A stretch of DNA of 64,000 nt from Pseudomonas moorei (GCF_008801475.1 NZ_VZPP01000011.1:1-64000), one strand, 5' to 3'. Numbered from the stretch's first letter, positions 7,970 to 17,108 are shown. Notes: a model not told the origin generated them from the sequence alone. Numbers and translations are program-made.

Positions 7970-10294
7970 TTAATTCATCCAGCCCTTGACCCAATCCATC
8001 ACCGTTTCGCCGGTAGTGGGGCTTTCGCCACCGCAAGCAGCGCCGGGAGGCGGTTCGCTGCCGCGAATATACGGCATCTGTACAGCGCCTGGGCAGTTGG
8101 CATCAGAGCCTTGTCCCGTGCGCGAATCGACCCAGGCTTGTACGACGTTATCCGGCTGCGGCATGTCCAGTGGCAGCGGATCGGCCTTGCGCATGAAACT
8201 GGTCCAGACCTGCAAGGCACCGGTAGCACCGGTGAATGGCGTCTTGCCGTTGTCATCGCGCCCCAACCACACCACCGCGAGCAAGTCCTGGCTGAAACCG
8301 GCAAACCAACTGTCCCGCGAATCGTTACTGGTGCCGGTCTTGCCTGCAAGGGTCAGGGTTTTCGGCAACACGTTGTAGACCGAGCTGCCGGTGCCTTCAC
8401 GCATGACACGCTGCATGGCGCTCTGGATCAGGTAAATGGAACCCGGGTCGAAACGCTGCTGAATCTGGAACGGATATCGCTTGAGCGGCTCGCCTTCGGC
8501 AGTCAGAACACTGCGAATCCCGCGCATCGGCGTATTGAAGCCTCCGTTGGCCAGCGTCTGGTACATGGTCGCGACTTCGATCGGCGTCATGCCGCCCGCA
8601 CCCAGCAACATCGACGGGAATGCCGGGAATTCGCGACTGATACCCAGGCGCCCCAATGTCTTCAGTACATTCGGCACCCCCACCGCCAAGCCGAGACGTG
8701 CGGTCGACAAGTTGTAGGAATGCGCCAGGCCCTGATAAAGGAAAACCGTACCGTGGGAACGCCGATCATAGTTCTGCGGTTTCCAGACCTGACCGTCCGC
8801 ACCTTTGACCGAGAAGGATTCGTCTGACAGCCAACTGGTCAAGGTGTACTGGCTCGGTTTCTCCAGCGCTGTCAGATAAACAGCCGGTTTGATCAACGAG
8901 CCGACAGGGCGCACCGCATCCAGAGCACGGTTGAAACCTGCAAAACTGGCCTGGCGACTGCCAATCATGGCCTGGACTTCGCCGGTTTCAGGGTTGGTGA
9001 CGACCATGGCCGCCTCCACATCATCGGAACCCTTGCGCCCGGCCAGGCGCTTGAAGGTGTCATTGACCGATGCTTCGGCTTTCATCTGCAGGATCGGGTC
9101 GAAGCTGGTGAAAATGCGCAGACCTTCTTCGGTCAAGTCTTCGTCGCGATAGTCTTCACGCAGCTGGCGCTTGACCAGATCAAGGAAACCGGGGAATGAG
9201 CTGTCCGCGAGGCTGCCACGCTTGGTCACGCCCAACGGCATCTTCTTCGCGGCTTCGACTTGCTCGGCCGTGGCAACGCCCTGTTCCTGCAGGACATCGA
9301 GCACCAGGTTGCGACGTTCAAGCGCTCGTTCCGGGTAGCGGCGCGGATTGTAGGACGACGGCCCCTTGACCATGCCCACCAGCAACGCCACCTGGTGCAA
9401 TTTGAGTTCTGACAACGGCTGGCTGAAGAAGAACTGGCTCGCCAGACCGAAGCCATGCACGGCACGCTGGCCGTCCTGACCGATGAACACCTCGTTCAGG
9501 TATGCCTCGAGGATTTCACGCTTGTCGTAATGCAACTCAAGCAGCATCGCCATCATGGCTTCAGTCAGCTTTCGGCTCAGGCTGCGCTCGTTGGTCAGGT
9601 AGAAGTTCTTGACCAATTGTTGCGTCAGGGTACTGCCGCCCTGGCGCATGCGCCCGGACGAGCCGTTGACCCAGATCGCACGAGCGATCGACTTCGGCGA
9701 CACACCAAAGTGGTGATAGAAGTCCCGGTCCTCAACGGCCACCAGGGTATCGAGCAAGTACGGTGGAACCTGGTCGATCTTGATCAGAATCCGGTCTTCA
9801 AGATTTTTCGGGTACAAGCCGCCAATCAACAACGGCTCAAGACGTACCACCGACAATTTTGCACCGTTGGTCGAAGACAATTCGGCGACGTAATCGCCGG
9901 AAAAACGCACACGTACCGGTTGCGGCTGCTCCATGCCCTCATAGAACTGGAAGCCGCGGGTATTCAGATCGACGGTATTGCCGTTGACCGAGGCCGCGCC
10001 CGGGCCATTGGCCACACTTTCACGACGATACCCCAAGGCATCGAGCTCGGTGAGGAAGTCATCCCGACTCAGCTTTTGTCCGACGAACAGCTCGAGTGGA
10101 CGCGCGTATACCTTGGCCGGAATGGTCCAGCGCTTGCCGGAGAACTTCTCCTGCACGATGGCATCGAGGTAAACCGCGAATCCGGCCAGGACCACAAGGC
10201 CGACCAGGCTGAGTTTAAGGGCCCAGCCCAGCCAGGGGCGCAGGCCTCTGGAGGGTGGTTTTTTAGGGGTACGGGGAGATCGGGTACGAGTCAT
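7970..10294 (-). CDS. mrcB: Penicillin-binding protein 1B, bifunctional peptidoglycan synthase
   Basis: 774 residues. A short basic cytoplasmic tail rich in proline is followed by a transmembrane helix (about residues 25-45) and a UB2H-like segment. The GT51 glycosyltransferase domain shows EDRDFYHHFG and GGSTLTQQLVKNF. The transpeptidase domain shows the serine tetrad GSLIK, the SYN triad and KTGTS. It polymerises and cross-links peptidoglycan in the periplasm. The divergent gene at 10410 leaves about 115 bp for both promoters. Also called ponB. Confidence 0.95.
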   Translation of the reverse strand: MTRTRSPRTPKKPPSRGLRPWLGWALKLSLVGLVVLAGFAVYLDAIVQEKFSGKRWTIPAKVYARPLELFVGQKLSRDDFLTELDALGYRRESVANGPGAASVNGNTVDLNTRGFQFYEGMEQPQPVRVRFSGDYVAELSSTNGAKLSVVRLEPLLIGGLYPKNLEDRILIKIDQVPPYLLDTLVAVEDRDFYHHFGVSPKSIARAIWVNGSSGRMRQGGSTLTQQLVKNFYLTNERSLSRKLTEAMMAMLLELHYDKREILEAYLNEVFIGQDGQRAVHGFGLASQFFFSQPLSELKLHQVALLVGMVKGPSSYNPRRYPERALERRNLVLDVLQEQGVATAEQVEAAKKMPLGVTKRGSLADSSFPGFLDLVKRQLREDYRDEDLTEEGLRIFTSFDPILQMKAEASVNDTFKRLAGRKGSDDVEAAMVVTNPETGEVQAMIGSRQASFAGFNRALDAVRPVGSLIKPAVYLTALEKPSQYTLTSWLSDESFSVKGADGQVWKPQNYDRRSHGTVFLYQGLAHSYNLSTARLGLAVGVPNVLKTLGRLGISREFPAFPSMLLGAGGMTPIEVATMYQTLANGGFNTPMRGIRSVLTAEGEPLKRYPFQIQQRFDPGSIYLIQSAMQRVMREGTGSSVYNVLPKTLTLAGKTGTSNDSRDSWFAGFSQDLLAVVWLGRDDNGKTPFTGATGALQVWTSFMRKADPLPLDMPQPDNVVQAWVDSRTGQGSDANCPGAVQMPYIRGSEPPPGAACGGESPTTGETVMDWVKGWMN

Positions 10295-10409
10295 GGCGGC
10301 GGATTATACGCACTTTATTCATACTCAACAGGAGCCCTCCGACATTGCGTTAGGCTGGCCAGCCGCCATAATGACGGCCTGTATTTTTCCAGACTCTGAA
10401 GGATCGCCT

Positions 10410-11966
10410 GTGAGCCAGTCCCTGATCGCCGCCCTGCAAAACCCGGCCCTCTATCCGCATCCTGTAGAGGGGTTCCAGCTTATCGAGACCCACATTTCCT
10501 GGGTACTGCTCACCGGCCCTTATGCCTATAAAGTGAAGAAACCGGTGAATTTCGGCTTCCTCGACTTCACCAGCCTTGAGGCCCGCAAGCATTTCTGCGG
10601 CGAAGAGCTGCGCCTCAACCAGCGCCTGACCCATGATCTGTACCTTGAAGTGTTGCCGATCACCGGCAGCGCCGAGGACCCGCAACTGGGTGGCGATGGC
10701 CCGGTCATCGAATACGCCCTGAAAATGCGTCAGTTCCCGCAAAGCCAGTTGCTCAGCACCCTGCAAGCCAATGGCGAGCTGACACCGGCACACATCGACG
10801 CGATGGCTGCGCAAATCGCCGGGTTCCACCTCAGCTCACCGAAAGTCCCCGCTGAACATGAAGCGGGTACGCCAGACAGCGTCATGGCACCGGTGCGGCA
10901 AAACTTCGAACAAATTCGCCCATTCCTCAGCGACAAGACCGACCTCCTGCAACTGGAAGCTTTGCAAGCCTGGGCTGAAACCAGCTTCGAACGCCTCAAG
11001 CCGCTGTTTGCCCAGCGCAAGGCCGACGGGTTCATCCGTGAATGCCACGGTGATATCCACCTGGGTAACGCCACCGTGATCGACGGCAACGTCGTGATCT
11101 TTGACTGCATCGAATTCAATGAACCGTTCCGCTTCACTGACGTGTATGCCGACACCGGTTTCCTGGCGATGGACCTTGAGGACCGGGGCCTGAAGAGCCT
11201 GGCACGGCGTTTTATCAGCCAATACCTGGAGCTGACAGGTGATTACCAGGGCCTTGAGCTGCTGAACTTCTATAAAGCATACCGTGCACTGGTTCGCGCC
11301 AAGGTTGCCCTGTTCAGCATGCCGGCCGACGCCACCGCAGTACAGCGCGCTACCACCCTGCGTCAGTACCGTAACTACGCCAACCTGGCGGAAAGCTACA
11401 GCACCATTCCTTCGCGCTTCATGGCCATCACCCACGGCGTTTCCGCCGTCGGCAAAAGCCATGTGGCCATGCGCCTGGTGGAAGCGCTGGGGGCGATTCG
11501 CTTGCGTTCGGATGTAGAACGCAAACGCCTGTTCGGCGAACAGACCGTACCGAACGACCTGCAGGCCGGCATTTATAGTGCCGACGCAAGCGCAGCGACC
11601 TACAACCGCCTGCATGAAATCGCCAATGTGATCCTGCACGCAGGCTTTCCGGTAGTGATCGATGCCACGTACCTCAAGCGTGCTCAACGCGACAGCGCAG
11701 CGAAAGTCGCCGAAGCCACTGGCACGCCTTTCCTGATTCTCGACTGCAACGCACCACAGGCCGTGATCGAAAGCTGGCTGGCCCTGCGCCAGGCAGATAA
11801 AAACGACCCGTCTGACGCCACTCTGGCCGTGATCGAAGCCCAACAAGCCAGTCGCGAAGCACTGACTCCTGCGGAAATCCTCTGCAGCAAACGTATCCAG
11901 ACCAATGAAAGCGGGACCCTGGACACCGTTGTCGCACAGATTCGCCAACGCCTGCCGGGGCTGTAA
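10410..11966 (+). CDS. Two-domain kinase-like protein: aminoglycoside-phosphotransferase fold plus AAA_33 P-loop
   Basis: 518 residues from the GTG at 10410, chosen because GAAGGA precedes it by 6 bp; the frame is open further upstream. The N-terminal part resembles the aminoglycoside phosphotransferase and kinase fold (catalytic loop ECHGDIHLGN, metal site VIFDCIEFNE), as in COG2187. The C-terminal third is a zeta-toxin or gluconate-kinase-like P-loop domain with Walker A GVSAVGKS near residue 380. The substrate is unknown. The architecture is common in Proteobacteria, and the gene stands alone between mrcB and a pentapeptide protein. Confidence 0.8.
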   Translation: MSQSLIAALQNPALYPHPVEGFQLIETHISWVLLTGPYAYKVKKPVNFGFLDFTSLEARKHFCGEELRLNQRLTHDLYLEVLPITGSAEDPQLGGDGPVIEYALKMRQFPQSQLLSTLQANGELTPAHIDAMAAQIAGFHLSSPKVPAEHEAGTPDSVMAPVRQNFEQIRPFLSDKTDLLQLEALQAWAETSFERLKPLFAQRKADGFIRECHGDIHLGNATVIDGNVVIFDCIEFNEPFRFTDVYADTGFLAMDLEDRGLKSLARRFISQYLELTGDYQGLELLNFYKAYRALVRAKVALFSMPADATAVQRATTLRQYRNYANLAESYSTIPSRFMAITHGVSAVGKSHVAMRLVEALGAIRLRSDVERKRLFGEQTVPNDLQAGIYSADASAATYNRLHEIANVILHAGFPVVIDATYLKRAQRDSAAKVAEATGTPFLILDCNAPQAVIESWLALRQADKNDPSDATLAVIEAQQASREALTPAEILCSKRIQTNESGTLDTVVAQIRQRLPGL

Positions 11967-12057
11967 GAAAGTAATTCAGCCGTGAAGCCATCACAGGCTT
12001 CACGGCTGCCAAATAGTGGCACTATACTGGCGTCATAAAACCAACAGGTGACATGCC

Positions 12058-12402
12058 ATGAGCCAGCCGAAGCTTCTCGACACCCCGCTTTATGCCCTGC
12101 TGCACAAAGACGACATCATCGGCTTCAACAAAGAACGCCCAAAGGATGGACCTATCGATATGGTGGGTGGTGACTTCCGTGGCCTCGACCTGCGTGAGTT
12201 GAACGCCGACGGCGTCGACTTTACCGATGCCTATTTCCGCTCCGCCGACCTGCGCGGCATCGACTTTCGTAACGCTTCGCTTGAAGGTGCGAGCCTGGCT
12301 CATGCACAGATTTCCGGCGCCTACTTTCCGCCAGAGCTGAGTGCTGACGAGATTCTGATGTCGATGAATTTCGGGACTCGCCTGCGCTACCGCACCCGCT
12401 GA
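12058..12402 (+). CDS. Pentapeptide-repeat protein
   Basis: 114 residues. Between about residues 35 and 90 the sequence follows the A(D/N)LXX pentapeptide pattern (FRGLDLREL, ADLRGIDFRNASLEGASLAHA), which folds as a right-handed quadrilateral beta helix. The N-terminus LLDTPLYALLHKDDI is not repeat-like. Function is unknown; some pentapeptide proteins mimic DNA and protect gyrase, but nothing here points specifically to that. A ribosome site with AGGTG lies 6 bp before the ATG. Confidence 0.8.
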   Translation: MSQPKLLDTPLYALLHKDDIIGFNKERPKDGPIDMVGGDFRGLDLRELNADGVDFTDAYFRSADLRGIDFRNASLEGASLAHAQISGAYFPPELSADEILMSMNFGTRLRYRTR

Positions 12403-12646
12403 TCGCCTGCGTAAACTGACAAGTCCGGCGCCCCCCGCTTTGCGCTGGACTGCGGGCTAATTAACCGAAATTCCTGCCTGTTCCGCCCCTTTTCCCGCTG
12501 GACTCACTGAAGTTCCTGCCCTTGCAGATATTTGCCGCTTAGAAGCGTTTACGTCGAAAACGACCAAACCATAACGCTTTTCCTACTGATGGCTACACTC
12601 CTCAGAAGCTTGCCCACGCACCATTCGGCCATCGCAAGGAGGCTTG

Positions 12647-12919
12647 ATGAATGATGAACTGCAACACCTGAAGAATCTTGGCAAGACGTCGGCGCAGTGG
12701 CTGCATGCCGTGGGCATCCACAGCGCTTCGGACTTGCGTCGCCTGGGGGCGGTGGACGCTTACCGGGCCGTGCGTACGCGCGGATTCCGTGCGTCGAAGG
12801 TGTTGTTGTACGCGATTGAAGGCGCCTTGATGGACGTACACTGGAACGACATTCCCGCCGAACGCAAGGACGCCTTGAACAAACAGCTGGAAGCTATCTC
12901 GTCACGCCACAAGAACTGA
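12647..12919 (+). CDS. TfoX/Sxy C-terminal domain protein
   Basis: 90 residues from the ATG at 12647; AAGGAGG lies 4 bp before it, and a TTG one codon earlier is also possible. The whole protein corresponds to the TfoX C-terminal domain, a helix-hairpin-helix-like fold (LKNLGKTSAQWLHAVGI, LRRLGAVDAYRAV). TfoX is a competence regulator in other gammaproteobacteria, but stand-alone C-terminal domain proteins have no established role. It is 15 bp upstream of the cbpA-like gene and probably cotranscribed with it. Confidence 0.8.
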   Translation: MNDELQHLKNLGKTSAQWLHAVGIHSASDLRRLGAVDAYRAVRTRGFRASKVLLYAIEGALMDVHWNDIPAERKDALNKQLEAISSRHKN

Positions 12920-12934
12920 ACGAGTCTGCTCGCC

Positions 12935-13735
12935 ATGTACCTACTTGGAGAACAACCGGCATACGCCGACGCACTGATCAACCGATTGCAGAATATTCCC
13001 GCTCGACTACTCGAAGGCTTGACCCCTTGCGGCCCATCGCTGGCATTTTCCGCTGTCGAAGACCTTGGCGCCGCATTACCCGGCGATCAACTGTTCATTT
13101 TGCAAAAAGGGCTGTTACATGGATGCGTCGACAATCGCGCCCTGTTCTATCTGCACGAGGGCGACCTGATTGGCTTGCGCCAGGATATGGAATTGCCGCG
13201 CTGTCGTTTGCGCAGTGATAACCCGCTGACACTGACGCCCTACCAGCGATCAGCGGTTTTCCGGCACATCTATGCCGACCCTCAGCGCTCGGAACTGTTC
13301 TTGCAGTACATGGCGGGGCAGACCGCCTTGCTGTCAGACGCCATAGCCCGCCTGAAACAGCCGGAGTTTCGCAGCACCAACGGCTTTCAACGGGTATCCA
13401 GTGGCGAAGTGCTTATCCGGCAAGGCGACGAGGCGGACCATGTCTTTGTCATCATTGAGGGTCATGCCGAGGCGTTTGTCGACGGACAGAAAGTCGGCGA
13501 TGTGCCTAAAGATGAAATTATCGGTGCCATGGCGGTATTCACCGGCGAAAGACGCAACGCCAGCATTGTCAGCAGTGAGCCGAGCACCATCATGCGCATC
13601 CCCAAGGATCAGTTTATGAGCCTGGCCCAGAGCAATCCAAAAATCGCCGGGAGCCTGATCGAAAGCATGGCCCGACGAATCGATCTGCTTAACAAGCAGG
13701 TGACACAGTTGACTGCACAGAAAACGACAAATTAA
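12935..13735 (+). CDS. cbpA: CbpA-like cyclic-nucleotide-binding protein
   Basis: 266 residues. A cyclic-nucleotide-binding domain of the CRP type occupies about residues 140-255, and an N-terminal half looks like a degenerate second copy. There is no DNA-binding helix-turn-helix. Gene order (TfoX_C protein, this gene, prrF) matches P. aeruginosa PA4703-PA4704-prrF, where PA4704 is the polar cAMP-binding protein CbpA; that is the basis of the name. In the phosphate-binding cassette, the usual Gly-Glu is Gly-Ala (Ala198), while an arginine at 206/207 is kept, so cAMP binding is not certain. Confidence 0.75.
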   Translation: MYLLGEQPAYADALINRLQNIPARLLEGLTPCGPSLAFSAVEDLGAALPGDQLFILQKGLLHGCVDNRALFYLHEGDLIGLRQDMELPRCRLRSDNPLTLTPYQRSAVFRHIYADPQRSELFLQYMAGQTALLSDAIARLKQPEFRSTNGFQRVSSGEVLIRQGDEADHVFVIIEGHAEAFVDGQKVGDVPKDEIIGAMAVFTGERRNASIVSSEPSTIMRIPKDQFMSLAQSNPKIAGSLIESMARRIDLLNKQVTQLTAQKTTN

Positions 13736-13779
13736 GGCTCAAATGATTGGCGGAACTCAAACCAATCAGAAATGACCAG

Positions 13780-13808
13780 TTGACTTGATAATGAGAATCG
13801 ATATTATT
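13780..13808 (+). promoter_or_regulatory. prrF promoter with Fur box
   Basis: TTGACT (13780-13785), 16-bp spacer, TATTAT (13802-13807). A Fur-box-like sequence, GATAATGAGAATCGATATT at 13787-13805, covers the spacer and -10 element, so iron-loaded Fur would block RNA polymerase directly. Confidence 0.85.
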
Positions 13809-13812
13809 ACCG

Positions 13813-13927
13813 CAACTGGTCGCGAGACTGGTCGATATTCTGAAAAGCCCTTGGTTCGGACTCTCGGATTATCTCCTCATCAGGCTAATCACGGTTATTT
13901 GACCCGGCTCATGCCGGGTCTTTTTTT
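13813..13927 (+). ncRNA. prrF: PrrF iron-responsive small RNA
   Basis: About 115 nt. The conserved PrrF core, ACTCTCGGATTATCTCC followed by TCATCAGGCTAATCACGG, is present at 13859-13893. This core base-pairs with mRNAs of iron-containing proteins when iron is short, working with Hfq. The RNA ends in a perfect 8-bp terminator stem (13901-13920) and seven T. Only one copy is present here, unlike the tandem pair of P. aeruginosa. Its position after a cbpA-like gene supports the identity. The 5' end is estimated from the promoter. Confidence 0.93.
13901..13927 (+). terminator. prrF terminator
   Basis: GACCCGGC-TCAT-GCCGGGTC stem followed by seven T residues. Confidence 0.92.
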
Positions 13928-14073
13928 GCCTGGGAGAAAGCAGCAACCACCCGGTATCCTAGGCATCGGGCCACCGCTTCCGGCACCGACATGCGTCGCT
14001 TGACCCGTTGCTTTCATTTTTGAACGTCGGCTTGGGCATATCTGCACACGAACGACGAAAACCGAGGATGGAC

Positions 14074-14391
14074 ATGAAATTTCTTTGTGCCGGCGCCGAA
14101 CTGGCCGACGCCTGCAGTCGCGGGTTCGAAATCGACGGCCAGAAGCTCTTTGCCGTGCGCCGCAGCGGTCAGGTCTACGTCTATATCAATCGCTGCCCGC
14201 ACCGTGGTGTTGGACTGGAATGGACCCCAGACCAGTTTCTCGACCCCAGCAACAGCTTGATCCAGTGCGCCACTCACGGCGCCCTGTTTCTGATCGAGGA
14301 CGGCGAATGCGTGTCCGGCCCTTGCGCCGGACAATCCCTGACCCGCGTGGATTGCCGCGAGAACGCACAAGGCATCTGGATCAGCCTTTAA
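14074..14391 (+). CDS. Small Rieske [2Fe-2S] ferredoxin-like protein
   Basis: 105 residues from the ATG at 14074, which has GAGG six bases upstream; an ATG at 14068 is nearly as likely. The Rieske cluster ligands are complete: CPH with HRGV around residue 36, and CATHG about 24 residues later. It has no membrane anchor and no oxygenase domain, so it is a soluble electron carrier or a stand-alone Rieske protein. Its partner is unknown. Its end overlaps the end of sfsA by 11 bp, tail to tail. Confidence 0.85.
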   Translation: MKFLCAGAELADACSRGFEIDGQKLFAVRRSGQVYVYINRCPHRGVGLEWTPDQFLDPSNSLIQCATHGALFLIEDGECVSGPCAGQSLTRVDCRENAQGIWISL

Positions 14392-15100
14392 TGCCGAGCA
14401 AAACCTCAAGACGCCGATCGACCACCATTTCCTCGTGAGTCAATCGCACACCGTAAGCCAGCACTTCAACCCCACACGCCACGGCCTCACGCAACGCCGC
14501 GGCATAAGCCGAATCGATCTCTTCAGCCGGGCGCACGGCATCGATACCGGTCAGGTTCACGCAGTACAACTGTACCGCCCGGATTCCGTCCCGAGCCAGA
14601 TGAGCCAATTCGCGCAAATGCTTGGCCCCGCGCTGCGTCACCGCATCGGGAAACGCCGCAACCGATGAGTCCTCGAAGCCCAAGGTGACACTTTTGACTT
14701 CCACGTAAGCCGGCCCACTTGGGTAATCAAGGCGAAAGTCGATCCGACTGCTTTCCTGGCCGTAGGCCACTTCGCGCTTAAGCTCGGTAAAGCCATCCAG
14801 CTCAGCGATGACTCCGGCGCGAAGCGCCTCTTCGATCAGCCCGTTGGCCCGTGCTGTATTCACACAAAACTGACGCCCGTGCGGGGTTTCGCCAATTTCC
14901 CACGTGCCCGGCAACTTGCGCTTGGGATCGTTGGAGCGGCTGAACCAGACCTGACCGCCTTCAACCTGGCAATTGAGCATCGAACCGGTATTGGGACAGT
15001 GAATGGTCAGCAACTCGCCGCGAACGGTCTCGATATCGGCTAGAAAACGCTTGTATCGACGAATCAGTCGACCTTCTTCGAGGGGCGGATGAAAACGCAT
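14381..15100 (-). CDS. sfsA: Sugar fermentation stimulation protein homolog SfsA
   Basis: 239 residues from the ATG at 15100, whose A is shared with the upstream stop (TGATG). The start MRFHPPLEEGRLIRRYKRF is typical of the family. Conserved segments include HCPNTGSM, DFRLDYPSGPAYVEVKSVTL and FPDAVTQRGAKHL. The fold resembles an OB domain joined to a PD-(D/E)xK-like nuclease core. In E. coli extra copies affect maltose metabolism, but the biochemical role is uncertain. It is translationally coupled to the aminotransferase gene. Confidence 0.92.
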   Translation of the reverse strand: MRFHPPLEEGRLIRRYKRFLADIETVRGELLTIHCPNTGSMLNCQVEGGQVWFSRSNDPKRKLPGTWEIGETPHGRQFCVNTARANGLIEEALRAGVIAELDGFTELKREVAYGQESSRIDFRLDYPSGPAYVEVKSVTLGFEDSSVAAFPDAVTQRGAKHLRELAHLARDGIRAVQLYCVNLTGIDAVRPAEEIDSAYAAALREAVACGVEVLAYGVRLTHEEMVVDRRLEVLLGIKG

Positions 15101-16272
15101 CAGCCTTGCCAACTCCGCAAACCGCGACCGATCCGCTCGACCGCTTCGTGCAAGCGTTCCAGGCTTTGGGTATAGGCAAAGCGCACATGATGCCCGGCTT
15201 GATAGCGACCGAAATCCAGCCCCGGCGTAAACGCCACATGTTCGGTCTCCAGGAAATGTCGACAGAACGAGAAGGCATCACCGCCGAACTTGCTGATATC
15301 GGCGTACAAGTAGAAGGCCCCTTCCGGTTCCACGGCAATTCCGAAACCTAATTCCCTCAAGGCAGGCAGCAGGAAATCCCGACGACGACCGAATTCGGCA
15401 CGGCGCTCTTCCAGGATCGCGATGGTTGCAGGTTCGAAGCAGGCCAGCGCGGCGTGTTGCGCCATGCTCGGTGCGCTGATGTAGAGGTTCTGGGCGAGTT
15501 TTTCCAACTCGCCGACCGCTGCATCAGGCGCCACCAGCCAGCCAAGGCGCCAACCGGTCATGCCGAAATATTTCGAAAAACTATTAAGCACAAAGGCGCT
15601 GTCGTCGACTTCCAGCACACTGGCTGCATCGGTGCCATACGTCAGACCGTGGTAGATCTCATCCACCACCAGATGACCATGACGCTCCTTGATCGAAGTC
15701 GACAGTGCGGCCAGTTCGTCACGGGTCAGGATCGTCCCCGTCGGGTTGGCCGGCGACGCGACCAATGCACCCACGCTGTCGTGATCCCAATGCCGCTCGA
15801 CCAGGCCCGGAGTCAGTTGATAACGCACCTCAGGACCTACAGGGACAAGCTGCGCGGCGCCTTCCACCAAGCGCAGGAAATGCCGGTTGCACGGATAACC
15901 CGGGTCCGCCAGCAGCCAATGCTTGCCCGGATCGACCAGCAGGGCGCTGGCCAGCAACAGCGCGCCGGAGCCGCCGGGGGTGATGAGAATCCGCCGCGGG
16001 TCGATATTCAGGCCATAACGCTGCTGGTAAAAACCTGAAATGGCCTCACGCAATTCGGGAATGCCCCGCGCGGCGGTATAACGGGTCTTGCCCGCTGTCA
16101 GCGCAGCCTGGCCGGCGCGAATGATCGGCTCGGCGGTGGTGAAGTCCGGCTCGCCGATTTCAAGGTGAATCACATCATGACCGGCCGCTTGCAATTCATT
16201 GGCTCGCGCCAGCAACGCCATGACATGGAAAGGTTCGATCGCGCGACTGCGGGCACTGTAGGACTGAGCCAT
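15100..16272 (-). CDS. Class I/II pyridoxal-phosphate aminotransferase
   Basis: 390 residues of the fold type I aminotransferase family. The cofactor lysine lies in LNSFSKYFGMTGWRLGW, and the expected substrate-binding segments EIGEPDF, SPANPTG and RFAYTQSLERL are present. The arginine near the C-terminus (HHVRFAY) would bind the substrate carboxylate. Substrate is not predictable; aspartate, aromatic or branched-chain specificity are all possible. It forms a two-gene unit with sfsA, the order usual in Pseudomonas, and faces away from dksA. Confidence 0.88.
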   Translation of the reverse strand: MAQSYSARSRAIEPFHVMALLARANELQAAGHDVIHLEIGEPDFTTAEPIIRAGQAALTAGKTRYTAARGIPELREAISGFYQQRYGLNIDPRRILITPGGSGALLLASALLVDPGKHWLLADPGYPCNRHFLRLVEGAAQLVPVGPEVRYQLTPGLVERHWDHDSVGALVASPANPTGTILTRDELAALSTSIKERHGHLVVDEIYHGLTYGTDAASVLEVDDSAFVLNSFSKYFGMTGWRLGWLVAPDAAVGELEKLAQNLYISAPSMAQHAALACFEPATIAILEERRAEFGRRRDFLLPALRELGFGIAVEPEGAFYLYADISKFGGDAFSFCRHFLETEHVAFTPGLDFGRYQAGHHVRFAYTQSLERLHEAVERIGRGLRSWQG

Positions 16273-16606
16273 TGGCCTTCCTTCAACGGAGAAAAGAATC
16301 GATTCTACCCAAGCGCAGGAACGAGCGAGAACCTAAAGCGGTCAGACCCCATACAACCTTGGTCGAAAACGACTCAAACGAGTATCCCAGGTTTGACTAA
16401 AATCATTAATTGAGCAGCGTTCCAGAGCCACCAGACAGCGCTTTGCCAGTATTTGCAAGCCCCACGGGCCGCAGGCTCGACATCCGGGAGTAGCGCGGCC
16501 TGATTTGATCTGGTAAGTTCGCCCGCTTGCAGCCGCAGGGCCGGCGGGTGCCGGTGATGGAGCAATCCTGCGCAGATGGATTACAAGAGTAGAGGCGGTC
16601 TATTTC
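16273..16606. other. Intergenic region upstream of dksA
   Basis: 334 bp between divergent genes. I see no coding sequence. It must contain the promoters for the aminotransferase-sfsA unit (leftward) and dksA (rightward), but no -35/-10 pair stands out clearly. AGAGGCGG before the dksA ATG is a reasonable ribosome site at some distance. Confidence 0.5.
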
Positions 16607-17050
16607 ATGTCCACCCAAGCAAAGCAACAAGCGAATCAGACGATCAGCGGCTTCGAGCCCTATGTTCAGAAAGCTGGCGAAGAGTACATGGGCGAGCCCA
16701 TGCGCAAGCACTTCACCAAGGTTCTGAATCAGTGGAAAAAAGAGCTGATGGAAGGTGTCGACAAGACTGTGGACCACATGAAGGACGAAGCGGCCAACTT
16801 CCCTGACCCGGCAGACCGTGCCAGCCAGGAAGAAGAGTTCGCTCTCGAACTTCGAGCCCGCGATCGCGAGCGCAAGTTGATCAAGAAGATCGACAAGACG
16901 CTTCAGTTGATCGAAGACGAAGAGTACGGCTGGTGTGAATCCTGCGGCATCGAGATCGGCGTCAAGCGCCTTGAGGCACGCCCTACCGCTGATCTGTGCA
17001 TCGACTGCAAGACCCTGGCGGAAATCAAGGAAAAGCAAGTCGGCAAGTAA
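16607..17050 (+). CDS. dksA: RNA polymerase-binding transcription factor DksA
   Basis: 147 residues, normal length. The coiled-coil arms carry the tip motif DPADRASQEEEF, whose aspartates reach into the polymerase secondary channel. The C-terminal zinc finger has all four cysteines (CESCGI ... CIDCK). With ppGpp, DksA lowers rRNA transcription and raises amino acid genes. The rRNA and tRNA promoters in this window, with their GC-rich discriminators, are the type of target it controls. gluQRS follows, as in other Proteobacteria. Confidence 0.97.
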   Translation: MSTQAKQQANQTISGFEPYVQKAGEEYMGEPMRKHFTKVLNQWKKELMEGVDKTVDHMKDEAANFPDPADRASQEEEFALELRARDRERKLIKKIDKTLQLIEDEEYGWCESCGIEIGVKRLEARPTADLCIDCKTLAEIKEKQVGK

Positions 17051-17064
17051 TCGCCACTTGAACG

Positions 17065-17095
17065 AAAAACGGAGCGTGCGAACGCTCCGTTTTTG
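17065..17095 (+). terminator. dksA terminator
   Basis: AAAACGGAGCGT-GCGA-ACGCTCCGTTTTTG stem-loop with a T run, 15 bp after the dksA stop. Confidence 0.9.
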
Positions 17096-17108
17096 TTTCT
17101 GGTTTCTA

